In this document: positions 63,891-64,000 of the stretch, piece by piece | Numbering within the stretch: the first letter of the stretch is position 1 | How the letters are laid out: each line of letters starts with the position of its first letter | NCBI GenBank assembly: GCA_012934845.2 | Contig: WNNJ02003115.1 | Coordinates: 51,568 to 115,567, forward strand | Length of the DNA: 64,000 nucleotides | Reading direction: 5' to 3' | From: Pomphorhynchus laevis | Lineage: Eukaryota; Acanthocephala; Palaeacanthocephala; Echinorhynchida; Pomphorhynchidae | The notes under the pieces: generated by a model | What the model saw: only the letters and a program-made list of their open reading frames with translations | The model's database searches: none | Told to the model about the DNA's origin: nothing | Position numbers and translations under genes: made by a program

Positions 63891-64000
63891 CTTTTTATAA
63901 TATTTATTATAAAAAGTAATTTTTATCATTTCAAATCAATTACAAAAATATGTTCAATGTAAAAGTATTCGCATTGAACATATCATTAGTAAAATGGACA

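Overview
This window is AT-rich animal DNA. One clear host gene, the alpha subunit of the nascent-polypeptide-associated complex (NACA), sits among layers of decayed and nested retrotransposons. The gene is split into six coding exons. Three of its introns are only 42 to 50 bp and two are about 3.0 and 4.6 kb, which points to a compact-intron invertebrate. I cannot name the phylum. There are no bacterial-style operons, tRNAs, rRNAs or CRISPR arrays that I can see.

Layout. 1-2.2 kb: AT-rich DNA with a minisatellite and a foldback/MITE complex. 2.5-19.3 kb: several copies of one CR1-like LINE family. I call its two sister subfamilies A and B. Copies lie in both orientations, most with internal deletions, one split by a 1.1-kb long-TIR element, and one fused to a different LINE (C). 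19.3-22.3 kb: a minus-strand Ty3/Gypsy remnant (G1) split by LINE F. 22.3-27.7 kb: a nearly full-length CR1-like LINE (D) and a 5'-truncated relative (H). 29-37.4 kb: LINE E on the minus strand, interrupted inside its ORF1 by A5, a plus-strand family A copy whose 969-residue ORF2 is uninterrupted. 37.9-39.9 kb: a second Gypsy remnant (G2) with a probable 3' LTR. 40.0-40.5 kb: an isolated, GC-richer reverse-transcriptase-like ORF.

41.3-49.8 kb is NACA. Its first intron holds a 5'-truncated B element, a minus-strand sequence matching a minimal type I hammerhead ribozyme, and a small cysteine-rich (CXC-like) gene. From 50 to 64 kb the DNA is mostly non-coding and AT-rich. It contains a decayed RTE-like LINE tail, a satellite of five roughly 358-bp units with permuted hammerhead-like motifs, a possible spliced host gene on the minus strand near 61.2-61.8 kb, a near-perfect 110-bp foldback, and a third B-element tail.

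The two strongest non-obvious signals are RNA structures. One is the hammerhead at 43.4 kb, with all core bases present and three stems that pair. The other is a 3'-terminal hairpin shared by families A and B, in which a paired position differs between them by a compensatory change. Two insertion boundaries also carry snap-back inverted repeats made from the element's own sequence, which suggests strand switching during integration.
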